Shown piece by piece: positions 56,495 to 64,000 of a stretch of DNA of 64,000 nucleotides (position 1 is the first letter of the stretch; every line of letters begins with the position of its first letter). The stretch is from assembly GCF_017814975.1 (NCBI RefSeq), contig NZ_JAGIQA010000001.1:310001-374000 (forward strand). Reading direction: 5' to 3'. The notes beneath the pieces were generated by a model. The model was given only the letters and a program-made list of their open reading frames with translations. It had not been told where the DNA came from and searched no databases. The stretch comes from Cupriavidus consociatus. Lineage in GTDB: Bacteria > Pseudomonadota > Gammaproteobacteria > Burkholderiales > Burkholderiaceae. Both the position numbers and the translations under genes were made by a program.

Positions 56495-56507
56495 GTGCCG
56501 CTTCCTT

Positions 56508-56831
56508 TTACAGCGGCCCGGGCAGCGTCTTCAGCCCGATCCAGAGCACCATGATGATGACGTTGACCGGCACGCTGAGCGCGCCCGGCACGTAGAACAG
56601 CGCCGACAGCACCGGCGCGCACAGCACGCCTTCCACCACGCTGCCAACGGCATAGAAGAAGACCCCGCACCACAGCCAGCGCCGCATATATGTCGGCAGC
56701 CAGTGCGCACGCGCCTTGTTGAAATGCCAGGCGTGGGCCCGTTCGGCATGGCTTCCCCGGCTGGCGTCGCGGAACAGCCAGTTGAAGAAAAAGTAGCGGT
56801 ACAGCAGGGTGCGGAAGGCCAGCTCTTGCAT
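56508..56831 (-). CDS. Small membrane protein of unknown function
   Basis: A 107-residue protein with two clear hydrophobic segments (about 52-70 and 76-104) and a basic, aromatic N-terminal part rich in Arg, His and Trp (FRTLLYRYFFFNWLFRD). The ATG at 56831 follows AAGGAG. No domain was recognised. It lies between the convergent aceB terminator and a divergent Bug-type receptor gene, 236 bp away. Confidence 0.75.
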   Translation of the reverse strand: MQELAFRTLLYRYFFFNWLFRDASRGSHAERAHAWHFNKARAHWLPTYMRRWLWCGVFFYAVGSVVEGVLCAPVLSALFYVPGALSVPVNVIIMVLWIGLKTLPGPL

Positions 56832-57067
56832 GATCACTCCTTGGGCCGTGCCGAGCCGATCATGTGCAATGTTCATACCAGCGCATGCATGCAGGGGCGG
56901 CGGCTTACATAGCAGCGTAGCAAGAGTCGCGGGAACAGCCCAGTTACCGAACGCAATCCGGATCCGCGTCATGCTGGAAAACCCCGCATGTACCGCGTCG
57001 CAACTCACTCTAATATGAAGTGCCCGCCGCCAGCGCGGCCCACCACATCAAAGCGGAGACTTCAGAC

Positions 57068-58063
57068 ATGGACCGTCGACAGTTCCTGGGCACCGCCGCC
57101 GTTGCCGTGGCCGTTGCCGCAACAGCCGGCGTGGCGCCGTATGCCATGGCGCAGCAGTGGCCCGCGCGGCCGATCCGGCTGGTGGTGGCCTATCCGCCCG
57201 GTGGCGGTACCGACGTGGTGGCGCGGCTGTTTGCCGACTATCTTGGCCGCGTGACGGGCCAGTCGGTGGTGGTGGAGAACAAGCCTGGCGGCGCCACCAT
57301 TCCTGCCACGCAGGACGTGATCCGCGCCAGGAACGATGGTCAGACGCTGCTGGTGACGCTGGGATCGTCCGCCACCTCGGGCGCGCATATCAACCGCGTG
57401 CCCTACGATCCGCTGACCGACCTGACTGCGCTGGCCGAACTTGGCCGCGCCCCGGTGCTGCTTGCCGCCAACAAGGACGCCCCATATTCCACGCTGAAAG
57501 AATTGATCGCCTACTCCAAGGCCAATCCGGGCAAGCCGATCCATTCCGCCTCGTACGGCCCGGGCACGTCGTCGCACTTCGGCCCGCTGCTGTTCAACCG
57601 GCTGGCTGGCACCAACCTGGAGCCGGTGCTGTACAAGGGCTCGGCGCCGGCCACGCAGGATCTGGTGGGCGGCGTGGTGCCGCTGATGATCGACGGCCTG
57701 ACCACCGGCGTGCCGCTATACCAGGCCGGCAAGACCAAGGTGCTGGCGACCACCATCCCGGAACGTTCGGAGCTGGCGCCTGGCGCGCCGACGTTCCGTG
57801 AGCTGGGTTTCCAGGAGATGGAGCAACTTAGCGGCTATTTCGCCCTGTTCGGGCCTAAGGGCATGCCCAAGGCAACGGTCGATGCGGTGTCGGAAGCCGT
57901 GCGCAAGGTGCTGGCCGATCCGGCTTACCAGAAGCGGCTGGCCGGCGTTGGCGTGCTGCCGGCGCAGGCGGTCACGCCCGAGGCCTTTGCCGCGCAGATC
58001 CGGACCGATCATGCGCGCTGGGGCCAGTTCATCAAGGAAATCGGCTTCAAGATCGAGAATTGA
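57068..58063 (+). CDS. Bug-family (tripartite tricarboxylate-type) solute receptor with Tat signal
   Basis: A 331-residue periplasmic receptor of the Bug/TctC family, very abundant in betaproteobacteria. The N-terminus DRRQFLGTAAVAVAVAATAGV is a twin-arginine signal, ending near residue 29. The mature part has WPARPIRLVVAYPPGGGTDVVARLFADYL and VVENKPGGATIPATQDVIR, both typical. The ATG at 57068 follows CGGAGAC. No TctA/TctB membrane genes lie next to it, as is usual for orphan Bug receptors. Ligand unknown. Confidence 0.93.
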   Translation: MDRRQFLGTAAVAVAVAATAGVAPYAMAQQWPARPIRLVVAYPPGGGTDVVARLFADYLGRVTGQSVVVENKPGGATIPATQDVIRARNDGQTLLVTLGSSATSGAHINRVPYDPLTDLTALAELGRAPVLLAANKDAPYSTLKELIAYSKANPGKPIHSASYGPGTSSHFGPLLFNRLAGTNLEPVLYKGSAPATQDLVGGVVPLMIDGLTTGVPLYQAGKTKVLATTIPERSELAPGAPTFRELGFQEMEQLSGYFALFGPKGMPKATVDAVSEAVRKVLADPAYQKRLAGVGVLPAQAVTPEAFAAQIRTDHARWGQFIKEIGFKIEN

Positions 58064-58205
58064 GGCCGCCAGGCGGCCCCGGTGCCGGCCAGAGCTGCCG
58101 GAGCTGAGCGCCAGGCTCTGGCGTGACGCGATTTATTGTCCATACTGAACCTTGCTGCGGCGCCATGCCGCGGCAACCAAGAATCAGCAGCCTATGGAGG
58201 GAATC

Positions 58206-58637
58206 GTGTTTAAGCACATCTTGCTGGCCACCGATGGCTCGGAGCTTTCCAAGGTCGCCATGGCGGCCGCGATCAATTTCGTCAAGGCGGGCGGAGCGAA
58301 GCTGACGGCGTATACGTGCATGGAGGAATATCCCTACCTGTCCTCGGGGGATGCCGGCCATCCTCGGCGAAAGGCCTATGAGGAACATGAGGCCGAGCGG
58401 GCCAGCGCGGTGCTGGCCGCGGTTGTCGCGGCGGCCACCGAGGCTGGCGTGACCTGCCAGACCGACATGAGCACGTCAGTGCCGTACAAGGGCATCATCG
58501 ATGCCGCCGCCAAGCACGGCTGTGACGTGATTTTCATGGCGTCGCACGGGCGGCGCGGCCTGGAAGGGCTGCTGGTCGGCAGCGAAACGCAGAAGGTGCT
58601 GACCCACTGCAGGATCCCCGTTCTGGTCTACCGCTAG
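58206..58637 (+). CDS. Universal stress protein, UspA family
   Basis: A 143-residue Usp starting with GTG at 58206, preceded by TGGAGGG. It begins MFKHILLATDGSELSKVAM and ends ASHGRRGLEGLLVGSETQKVLTHCRIPVLVYR. It is closely similar to the Usp at 52251, including the same ASHGRRGL motif and length. It is transcribed alone, downstream of the Bug receptor gene and convergent with the ABC transporter gene. Confidence 0.92.
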   Translation: MFKHILLATDGSELSKVAMAAAINFVKAGGAKLTAYTCMEEYPYLSSGDAGHPRRKAYEEHEAERASAVLAAVVAAATEAGVTCQTDMSTSVPYKGIIDAAAKHGCDVIFMASHGRRGLEGLLVGSETQKVLTHCRIPVLVYR

Positions 58638-58819
58638 GGTCTGCCGCAGGCCGCGTTCGAGGGGCATTGTGACGGGCGCGGGATCTGTCATCGAAGCCCG
58701 CAGGCGTGCGCTGCGTTTTCCATACCACGGGGTCTGATGACAGGGACAGCCGCCGTGCGGCTCAAATGCCGATTCGCGAGCCGGCGATTGCCGGAACGCG
58801 AACACGCCCGCGCCGGCGG

Positions 58820-60595
58820 TCAGAAGCTGTAGCCCCGGCTCGGACTCACTTTCCAGCCGCCGGCGCCATCGAGTTCCAGCACCTGGTGGTGGTACTTGAG
58901 CAGCGACGGACGATGGCTGACGCTGACCAGCGTCGCGTCCATGCCGGCCAGCAACCGGTACATGCCTTCCTCGTTGGCGATATCGAGTGCGCTGGTGGCC
59001 TCGTCGAGCATCACATAACGGGGTCGCGACAGCAGCACGCGCCCGATCGTCAGCCGCTGCTGCTCGCCCAGCGACAGCACCTTGCCCCAGTCCACTTCGG
59101 TGTCGAGGCCGCCGAAGCGGTCGACGATGCTGCCAAGGTTCACCAGCTCCAGCAGCCGGATCAGCTCGTCGTCGGCGATGTGCTGCCCGATGTGGTTGGG
59201 GTAGAGCAGCTGGCCGCGCAGGCTGCCGACCACCATGTACGGGTGCTGCGGCAGGAACAGCATGTCCTGCGGACGTGGGCGCATGATGCAGCCGCTGCCG
59301 CTGGTCCACAGTCCGGCAATGGCGCGCATCAGCGAGCTCTTGCCCCCGCCGCTGGCGCCGACGATCAGCAGCCCTTCGCCGGGATCGGCCGACACCGTCA
59401 GGTCGCGCACCAGCGTGCGTTCCAGGTTCGGCGTGCGCAGCGTCACGTGCAGCAGCGACAGGCGCGAGTCCTGCACCGCCTCGATCGTCGGCGCCGGCTC
59501 TGCTGGTTTGCCAGGTTTGCCAGGTTTGGCCGGCGAGTCGGCCAGTGTGCTGGCGAAGGTATCCAGCCGGTCCAGACCGGCGACAAAGCGGGCCAGCTCT
59601 TCGAAGTTGTCGACGATTACCGTCAGCGCATTCAGCACCGCGGCGAACGCGCCCGCGGCCTGGATCGCGCGCCCGACCTCCATTTCACCGGACAGCACAT
59701 GCGAGGCGACGATGGCGCTCGGCAGCAGGATGGTCAGGAAGCCGTAGCCGTACTGGAATGTGTTCAGGCTCAGCTGCCACTTGATGAGCTTGTCGAAGTT
59801 GCGGAAGGCCTGCTCGAAGCGGCCGCTGACATGCGACGATTCCAGCGCCTCGCCGCGGTAGAAGGCGATCGATTCGGCGTTCTCGCGCACGCGGATCAGG
59901 CTGAAGCGGAAATCCGCCTCGCGCTTGAGCTGGAAGAAGTTCAGCCCGATCAGCACTCGCCCGAAGAAGTACATCGAGACGAAGCTCCCGGCGATGGCGT
60001 AGACCACCAGGAAGTAGACCAGCATCTGGGAAATCGACCACAGCACGGCGCTGAAGGCGATCAGCTGCAGCAGCGCGCCGATGCCGATCGACAGGAAATA
60101 CAGCGATTGCTTGGTGAAGGTATTGATGTCTTCGGTGATGCGCTGGTCCGGATTGTCGATCGCCGCGTTGGCGTTGAGCTTGTAATAAGTCCGGTCCTTG
60201 AAGTACCCGTCGAGGTAGTGACGGGTGAGCCATCGTCGCCACAGCAGGCCCAGCTTGTTGCGCAGGAAATAGTAGGAGGAATAGATGGGAACGGCGCCGA
60301 GCAGGATGTAGAGGCACTTCTGGATCGAGCCCCAGAAGCGGTCGGCATCTTGCGCCGCCAGGGCCGAAGTGAATTCGCCGGTCTGTTCGTTGATCCAGAC
60401 TTCGGCCTGCGTCTGGCCGAGCAGCAGCAGGATCAGCAGGAGCAGCAGGCCGGACGCCTTCCATCGCTCACGCGAAAACCAGTAGGGGCGGGCAATCGCC
60501 CAGTAACGGGTCCACACGTGGCGCGTGGGGGCGCCCGGACGTTTCTTGCGGGTCGAAGTGGTGCCGGCAACCCTTGGCTCGGGCACGACGCTCAT
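58820..60595 (-). CDS. SbmA/BacA/YddA-like ABC transporter (fused permease and ATPase)
   Basis: A 591-residue fused membrane and ATPase protein of the ABC_membrane_2 family, related to YddA, SbmA/BacA and the vitamin B12 transporter BacA-like group. Hydrophobic segments lie near 46-60, 92-108, 163-205 and 283-300. The ATPase has Walker A GASGGGKSS (413-421), a family-type signature LSLGEQQRL (507-515) and Walker B YVMLDEATSALD. A Pro/Gly/Lys linker with a 9-bp repeat precedes it. The ATG at 60595 follows GGAGAG. Likely cargo is a peptide, cobalamin or fatty acyl compound. Confidence 0.9.
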   Translation of the reverse strand: MSVVPEPRVAGTTSTRKKRPGAPTRHVWTRYWAIARPYWFSRERWKASGLLLLLILLLLGQTQAEVWINEQTGEFTSALAAQDADRFWGSIQKCLYILLGAVPIYSSYYFLRNKLGLLWRRWLTRHYLDGYFKDRTYYKLNANAAIDNPDQRITEDINTFTKQSLYFLSIGIGALLQLIAFSAVLWSISQMLVYFLVVYAIAGSFVSMYFFGRVLIGLNFFQLKREADFRFSLIRVRENAESIAFYRGEALESSHVSGRFEQAFRNFDKLIKWQLSLNTFQYGYGFLTILLPSAIVASHVLSGEMEVGRAIQAAGAFAAVLNALTVIVDNFEELARFVAGLDRLDTFASTLADSPAKPGKPGKPAEPAPTIEAVQDSRLSLLHVTLRTPNLERTLVRDLTVSADPGEGLLIVGASGGGKSSLMRAIAGLWTSGSGCIMRPRPQDMLFLPQHPYMVVGSLRGQLLYPNHIGQHIADDELIRLLELVNLGSIVDRFGGLDTEVDWGKVLSLGEQQRLTIGRVLLSRPRYVMLDEATSALDIANEEGMYRLLAGMDATLVSVSHRPSLLKYHHQVLELDGAGGWKVSPSRGYSF

Positions 60596-61089
60596 CTGAC
60601 TCTCCAGCGCAGACGGATTCCCTGCCGCCACGCACATTCGTCGTGCTGCAACGAAGCGGACCAGCAGGAGAAATCTCTGGATGAAATATAGGCCAGCAAA
60701 ATCCACGCCTGGCCAGAATTCATTCACTCGGCGCTCGTTTTTTTTCGCGCCGGCGCACGGTGTGCGGTGTTGGCGGCAACGTCGGACCCGCTCGTGGCAA
60801 AGGGGTGACCAAGCCGCTACAAGCGAGCTTTGCAAGCCGTTCCCTGCGTACGTGCAGTTTCCGCTTCGATGCGTTCCCTCTTGCTATGGATTCGGATGCG
60901 CATGGACAACCGTGTAGCATGCGCCTGGCCCTGAACGACAAGTTGTCGCTGAAGGGCTGGCCGGGATGACGAGGGCCGCGCTGGCGCGCTCCACCCGCCG
61001 GCCAATGTGGGTGACCGCGGGGCGATGTGCAGGTGCGGCTGCGGCCTTGAGGCGGGGCTTGCTCGCCTGTCGCCGCAGCAGCGCCGGTC
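60596..61089. other. 494-bp gap between two leftward genes
   Basis: I find no convincing gene, RNA or repeat here; short reading frames in both directions lack ribosome-binding sites and recognisable content. A T8 run at about 60739-60746 has no clear stem. The promoter of the ABC gene should lie at the left side. Confidence 0.45.
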
Positions 61090-62076
61090 TCAGTCGAGGG
61101 TAATCTTTCCCGCCTTGACGATCTGGCCATAGCGGGCGATATCGCGCTCGATCACCTTGCGGAATTCCTCCGATGAACCACCTGCCGGCACGAAGCCCAG
61201 TTCGGTCAGCTTCTTTGCCACGTCGGGGCTGCGCGTTGCCGCGGCGATTTCCCTGGCCATGCGGTCAACCACGGGTGCGGGCGTGCCGGCTGGTGCCAAA
61301 AGGCCGGTCCAGGAACTCATGACGAAGCCCGGGAAGCCCGATTCTTCCATCGTCGGGATATTCGGCTCGCCCGGCCAGCGCTTGGCCGAGGCGACGGCCA
61401 GCACATTGATCTTGCCCGACTTCACGTGCGGCATCGGCACCAGCAGCGGATCGAATGCCACTGACACCTCGCCGGAAACAAGCGCCGGCAGGATCGGTGC
61501 GCTGCCGTTGTACGGCACATGGGTCATCTTGACCTTCGATTCCATGGCAAACCGCTCGCCCGTCAGGTGCGCCGAGCTACCTACGCCGCTTGAGCCGAAT
61601 GTCAGCGTGTTGGGATGCTTCTTGCCATAGTCCACCAGTTCGGCAACGGTCTTTGCGGGCACCTTCTTGCTCGCGAACAGGAACAGCGGCAGCTCCGCCA
61701 TCTCCGCCACCGGCACGAGGTCCGAAGGCTTGTAGCTCAGCTTGGAATACAGCGACATGTTGGCGCTGTAGGCCGCGAGCACCGAGACAAAGGTGTAGCC
61801 GTCCGGCGCCGAGCGCGCGGCAACGCCAACGCCGAGCGTACTGTTCGCGCCGGGCTTGTTCTCGATGATGATGGGCTGGCCGAGGCTTTGCGAAACCTTC
61901 TCGAACACGACCCGGGATACCGTGTCGGTGGACCCGCCGGGGGTATAGGGAACGATGACCTTGATCGGCCGGCTCGGCCAGGCGTCGGCCGCAAATGCCG
62001 CATGGCCGATAACGGCACTCGTGATGGCGAGCGTCACCAGACGGACGCTGCGCGCCGCGCGATTCGAAATGCTCAA
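61090..62076 (-). CDS. Bug-family solute receptor
   Basis: A 328-residue periplasmic receptor of the Bug/TctC family. A Sec signal peptide ends near residue 30 (GHAAFAA). The mature part shows WPSRPIKVIVPYTPGGSTDTVSRVVFEKV, ENKPGANSTLGVGVAARSAPDGYTF and the HVPYNGSAPILPALVSGEVSVAFDPLLVPMPHVKSGKI ligand loops typical of this family. It is an orphan, without membrane components nearby. Its ligand is unknown, though carboxylic acids are common. Confidence 0.92.
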   Translation of the reverse strand: MSISNRAARSVRLVTLAITSAVIGHAAFAADAWPSRPIKVIVPYTPGGSTDTVSRVVFEKVSQSLGQPIIIENKPGANSTLGVGVAARSAPDGYTFVSVLAAYSANMSLYSKLSYKPSDLVPVAEMAELPLFLFASKKVPAKTVAELVDYGKKHPNTLTFGSSGVGSSAHLTGERFAMESKVKMTHVPYNGSAPILPALVSGEVSVAFDPLLVPMPHVKSGKINVLAVASAKRWPGEPNIPTMEESGFPGFVMSSWTGLLAPAGTPAPVVDRMAREIAAATRSPDVAKKLTELGFVPAGGSSEEFRKVIERDIARYGQIVKAGKITLD

Positions 62077-62320
62077 CTACGTCTCCTGCTATGGCAATTT
62101 TTCTTCCCGCCCTGCGGCAGGTTCCAGCGGTGAAACCGCCGATTGATTATGCCGGAGCAGGCGAGGCAGGTACCTGCCATGAGGCTGCGGCGGAACGCTT
62201 TCCGTGAAGTCAGTGTGCGATAAGCGGTCGGGGCACGGTGCCAAACTGCGGCCTCTCACGGTAGTCGCCAACGACCGGCACCTGCACGCGCCACCATTAC
62301 GCCCGACGCAGGCCAGCCCA

Positions 62321-62515
62321 TCACCCCTCCCGCGTGCGGCCGCATTTGTGGCGTCTCGCATTGTCATTGGCCCTTATCACGGCCAGCACTGTCCTGGTCT
62401 TGACGATGGCCAGGCGCGCCTCGCGTACCTGCCGCATGGCGTCTTCGAAAATCCTTTCGCTCCTGACGGCGAGCGGATATGCGTCATCTGACGGGGTGAC
62501 ATGTCTCTTTGCCAT
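62321..62515 (-). CDS. Small hypothetical protein
   Basis: A 64-residue, basic, mostly helical product (KRHVTPSDDAYPLAVRSERI at the start; NDNARRHKCGRTREG at the end). An AGGGA site lies 8 bases before the ATG. It follows the DUF2188 gene on the same strand after 37 bp, so the two may be one transcript. No known domain was seen, and its 3' end is GC-rich. A real gene is likely but not certain. Confidence 0.5.
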   Translation of the reverse strand: MAKRHVTPSDDAYPLAVRSERIFEDAMRQVREARLAIVKTRTVLAVIRANDNARRHKCGRTREG

Positions 62516-62552
62516 GACGTCGATCCCTGATGGCAGCGGGACATATTCGGCG

Positions 62553-62777
62553 CTAGTTTCGTTCAGGCGTAAGGTCGTTGTTCCCGAAATCCGGCTCGCT
62601 ACGCTCGCGCGAGCGGCCGAGAATCAGCAATATTGCCTCGTTTTCCAGGGCCTTGTGAACGCCAGCGGCGATGGCTTCGGCACGGGAGCCGTAGGTCGTC
62701 TCGGGGCCCGTCTCATCGCCCTCCACAGCCCACTGCCCCCCATCCACCGGCACTACGTGAATCGTCGTAACAGTCAT
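62553..62777 (-). CDS. DUF2188-domain protein
   Basis: A 74-residue protein matching DUF2188: a short beta-rich start (TTIHVVPVDGGQWAVEGD), then YGSRAEAIAAGVHKALENEAILLILGR, and a disordered tail. DUF2188 proteins typically read like HVVPxxxGWAVKxEG with A-x-x-x-G-R; their function is unknown. It heads a probable two-gene unit with the 64-residue gene downstream. The ribosome-binding site is weak (GAGGTAACGAA). Confidence 0.75.
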   Translation of the reverse strand: MTVTTIHVVPVDGGQWAVEGDETGPETTYGSRAEAIAAGVHKALENEAILLILGRSRERSEPDFGNNDLTPERN

Positions 62778-63009
62778 TTCGTTACCTCATTCCCAAGATT
62801 CCATGACTTAGGTGTAGAGGCCTTTCGTGGCTGCGACTGTCGGGCGATTTCTTACTTTCGTGGATCACGATGGCGAAAGTAGGGGCGCGAGCACACACCA
62901 GATCCCGGGACGGCGTAGAAGCGCAGGCAGTTCCACCGGGCGTGCATGCCTGGGACGCCGGCTGAGGCCGCTGTGGCTGACTTCGTGAAGCCCGCGCGCC
63001 GTGACGCGC

Positions 63010-63054
63010 GGTTTTCCCGGTTTTCCCGGCTTTCTTGGCGTTCTCGGCGTTCTC
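63010..63054. repeat. 9-bp imperfect tandem repeat, five units
   Basis: Five units of the form GGYKTTYYC run immediately downstream of the stop codon of the small gene at 63060-63305, so they lie in its 3' untranslated region. An inverted repeat CCGCGCG/CGCGCGG overlaps the left edge. Confidence 0.75.
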
Positions 63055-63059
63055 GTTCT

Positions 63060-63305
63060 TCAGGCCCGGTACTTTTCCCACAGTTCCCGGAGAACCGATT
63101 CCGGCAACGGCGCCGGGGCGAAGCCGGCGACGTTGCCGAAAACGCCAAGGACGCGGCGCCTGAAGGCATCCAGGTCCGTCGTCGGTTCAGGCGATGCACT
63201 GGCGATATCGATGATCGTATGCAGTTGCCCGGCGGAGAGGCCGGCGATTGCGGACCACAGGTCGTCGGGGCTGGCGCTGGGACACGGCAGGAATCGGGCA
63301 AGCAT
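63060..63305 (-). CDS. Small hypothetical protein downstream of the nitrite/sulfite reductase
   Basis: An 81-residue acidic-to-neutral protein, probably helical (CPSASPDDLWSAIAGLSAGQLHTIIDIA... then ESVLRELWEKYRA). The ATG at 63305 follows GAGGATAACCG and lies 29 bp after the reductase stop, so it is probably cotranscribed. No family was recognised; it does not show the DUF934 signature usually found next to CysI in betaproteobacteria. Confidence 0.65.
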   Translation of the reverse strand: MLARFLPCPSASPDDLWSAIAGLSAGQLHTIIDIASASPEPTTDLDAFRRRVLGVFGNVAGFAPAPLPESVLRELWEKYRA

Positions 63306-63334
63306 CGGTTATCCTCAACGTGGATCCATGATGG

Positions 63335-64000
63335 CTAACGCACCGCCGCGCCGCGCTTGTTGCCGTCCGGGTAGACGGCCGCCTGGAACGGCGCGAGGCC
63401 GATCCGCGCGACCACGTCGACGAAGCGCTCGGCATCGCTGTCGCGGTGCGCGAGGTAGGTGCCGATCAGCCGCTCGACCACGTCCGGCACCTGTTCCTGC
63501 GCGAACGACGGGCCGATGATGCGGCCGATCGCGGCGCCGCCGCCCGCGTGGCCGTCCCGGCTGTCGGCGCCGTTCTGCCGCCCGCCGATGGTGACCTGGT
63601 ACCAGGCCTCCCCGGCCTTGTCGACGCCAAGGATGCCGATATGGCCGACATGGTGGTGCCCGCACGAATTGATGCAGCCCGAGATGTTCAGGTCGAGCTC
63701 GCCGATGTCGTGCACATGGTCGAGATCCTCGAAACGTTCCTGGATCGCCTGCGCCAGCGGAATCGACACCGCATTGGCGAGCGAGCAGAAGTCGCCGCCC
63801 GGGCAGGCGATGATGTTGGTGATCCTGCCGACGTTGGGCGTGGCGAGGCCGGCGGCATCCAGCGCGCGCCACAGCGCGGGCAGGCCGCTGCGCCGCACAT
63901 CGGCCAGGATCAGGTTCTGCTCGTGCGAGACACGCAGTTCGCCAAAGCCGTGGCGCTCGGCGAGGTCGGCCATCAGGTCCATCTGCCCGGCAGTGATATC
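63335..64000 (-). CDS. cysI: Nitrite/sulfite reductase (siroheme, 4Fe-4S), C-terminal part (5' end outside window)
   Basis: The last 221 codons of a sulfite/nitrite reductase hemoprotein; the frame stays open to the window edge (ITAGQMDLMADLAE). The 4Fe-4S/siroheme cysteines are in ACPGGDFCSLA and ISGCINSCGHHHVGHIG, giving the C-x5-C and C-x3-C pattern. The end (QVPDVVERLIGTYLAHR, then FQAAVYPDGNKRGAAVR) is intact, with a TAG stop. Sulfite reductase fits the sulfur genes in this window, but a nitrite reductase cannot be excluded from this half; the symbol is tentative. Confidence 0.85.
   Translation of the reverse strand, partial: DITAGQMDLMADLAERHGFGELRVSHEQNLILADVRRSGLPALWRALDAAGLATPNVGRITNIIACPGGDFCSLANAVSIPLAQAIQERFEDLDHVHDIGELDLNISGCINSCGHHHVGHIGILGVDKAGEAWYQVTIGGRQNGADSRDGHAGGGAAIGRIIGPSFAQEQVPDVVERLIGTYLAHRDSDAERFVDVVARIGLAPFQAAVYPDGNKRGAAVR

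Noticed and set aside
58067..58081. GC-rich palindrome (GGCCGCC/GGCGGCC) after the first Bug gene as a terminator
   Set aside because: The loop is too short and no T run follows.
62782..63081. A 99-codon minus-strand frame between the DUF2188 and reductase-linked genes
   Set aside because: It is produced by reading the 9-bp repeat array and a low-complexity stretch; no domain or ribosome-binding site.

Overview
This 64 kb window looks like chromosomal DNA of a Burkholderiaceae betaproteobacterium, most probably Cupriavidus or a close Ralstonia relative. The reasons are uniformly very high GC, strong third-position G/C use, tightly packed operons with ATGA or TGATG overlaps, a 3-hydroxybutyrate oligomer hydrolase typical of polyhydroxyalkanoate producers, several Bug-type solute receptors, and the betaproteobacterial order aminotransferase - hom - thrC - moeA - moaD - moaE. 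I saw no rRNA or tRNA gene, insertion sequence, prophage or CRISPR array. The identification rests on gene content and order, not on a database search.

Layout. 0-6 kb: 3' end of dnaB, a DUF47-PiT phosphate uptake pair, an NlpC/P60 lipoprotein, a PIN-PhoH ATPase and a peroxiredoxin. 6-14 kb: alanine-type aminotransferase, homoserine dehydrogenase and threonine synthase, then molybdenum cofactor genes moeA-moaD-moaE and the fluoride channel crcB. 14-26 kb: a TetR-headed cassette (crotonase, five-gene Liv-type ABC importer, acyl-CoA synthetase, 3HB oligomer hydrolase, two-hotdog MaoC protein), which I read as a carboxylic or hydroxy-acid uptake and activation pathway. 26-30 kb: clpB with a sigma-32-like promoter, and a ferritin-like protein.

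30-42 kb is a sulfur-scavenging block: sulfate-binding protein, ssuE, ssuA, ssuD, ssuC and ssuB for sulfonates, a degenerate EAL-domain protein, an RBBP9-like hydrolase, the sulfate permease genes cysT-cysW-cysA and a CysB-type LysR regulator. The far right end carries the C-terminal half of a nitrite/sulfite reductase, so the sulfur theme returns there. 42-49 kb: a LytS/LytTR two-component pair, an MFS transporter, a ThDP enzyme, an RraA-family protein and a gamma-glutamylcyclotransferase-like protein. 49-57 kb: both glyoxylate-bypass genes (aceA and aceB) with a metalloprotease, stress proteins, a LysR regulator and a haloacid dehalogenase between them. 57-64 kb: two Bug receptors, a second universal stress protein, an SbmA/BacA/YddA-like ABC protein and small hypothetical genes.

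The best candidate for something undescribed is the roughly 90-nt cysT leader (37731-37820). It can fold into a closed three-way junction whose last strand covers the ribosome-binding region, just downstream of a -10-like box and a motif shared with the sulfate-binding-protein gene. Other candidates are a three-hairpin RNA between the ferritin-like gene and sbp, a catalytically degenerate EAL protein inside the sulfonate operon, and a hairpin-terminator in the apparent leader of moeA. All structures were folded by eye and none has been tested.
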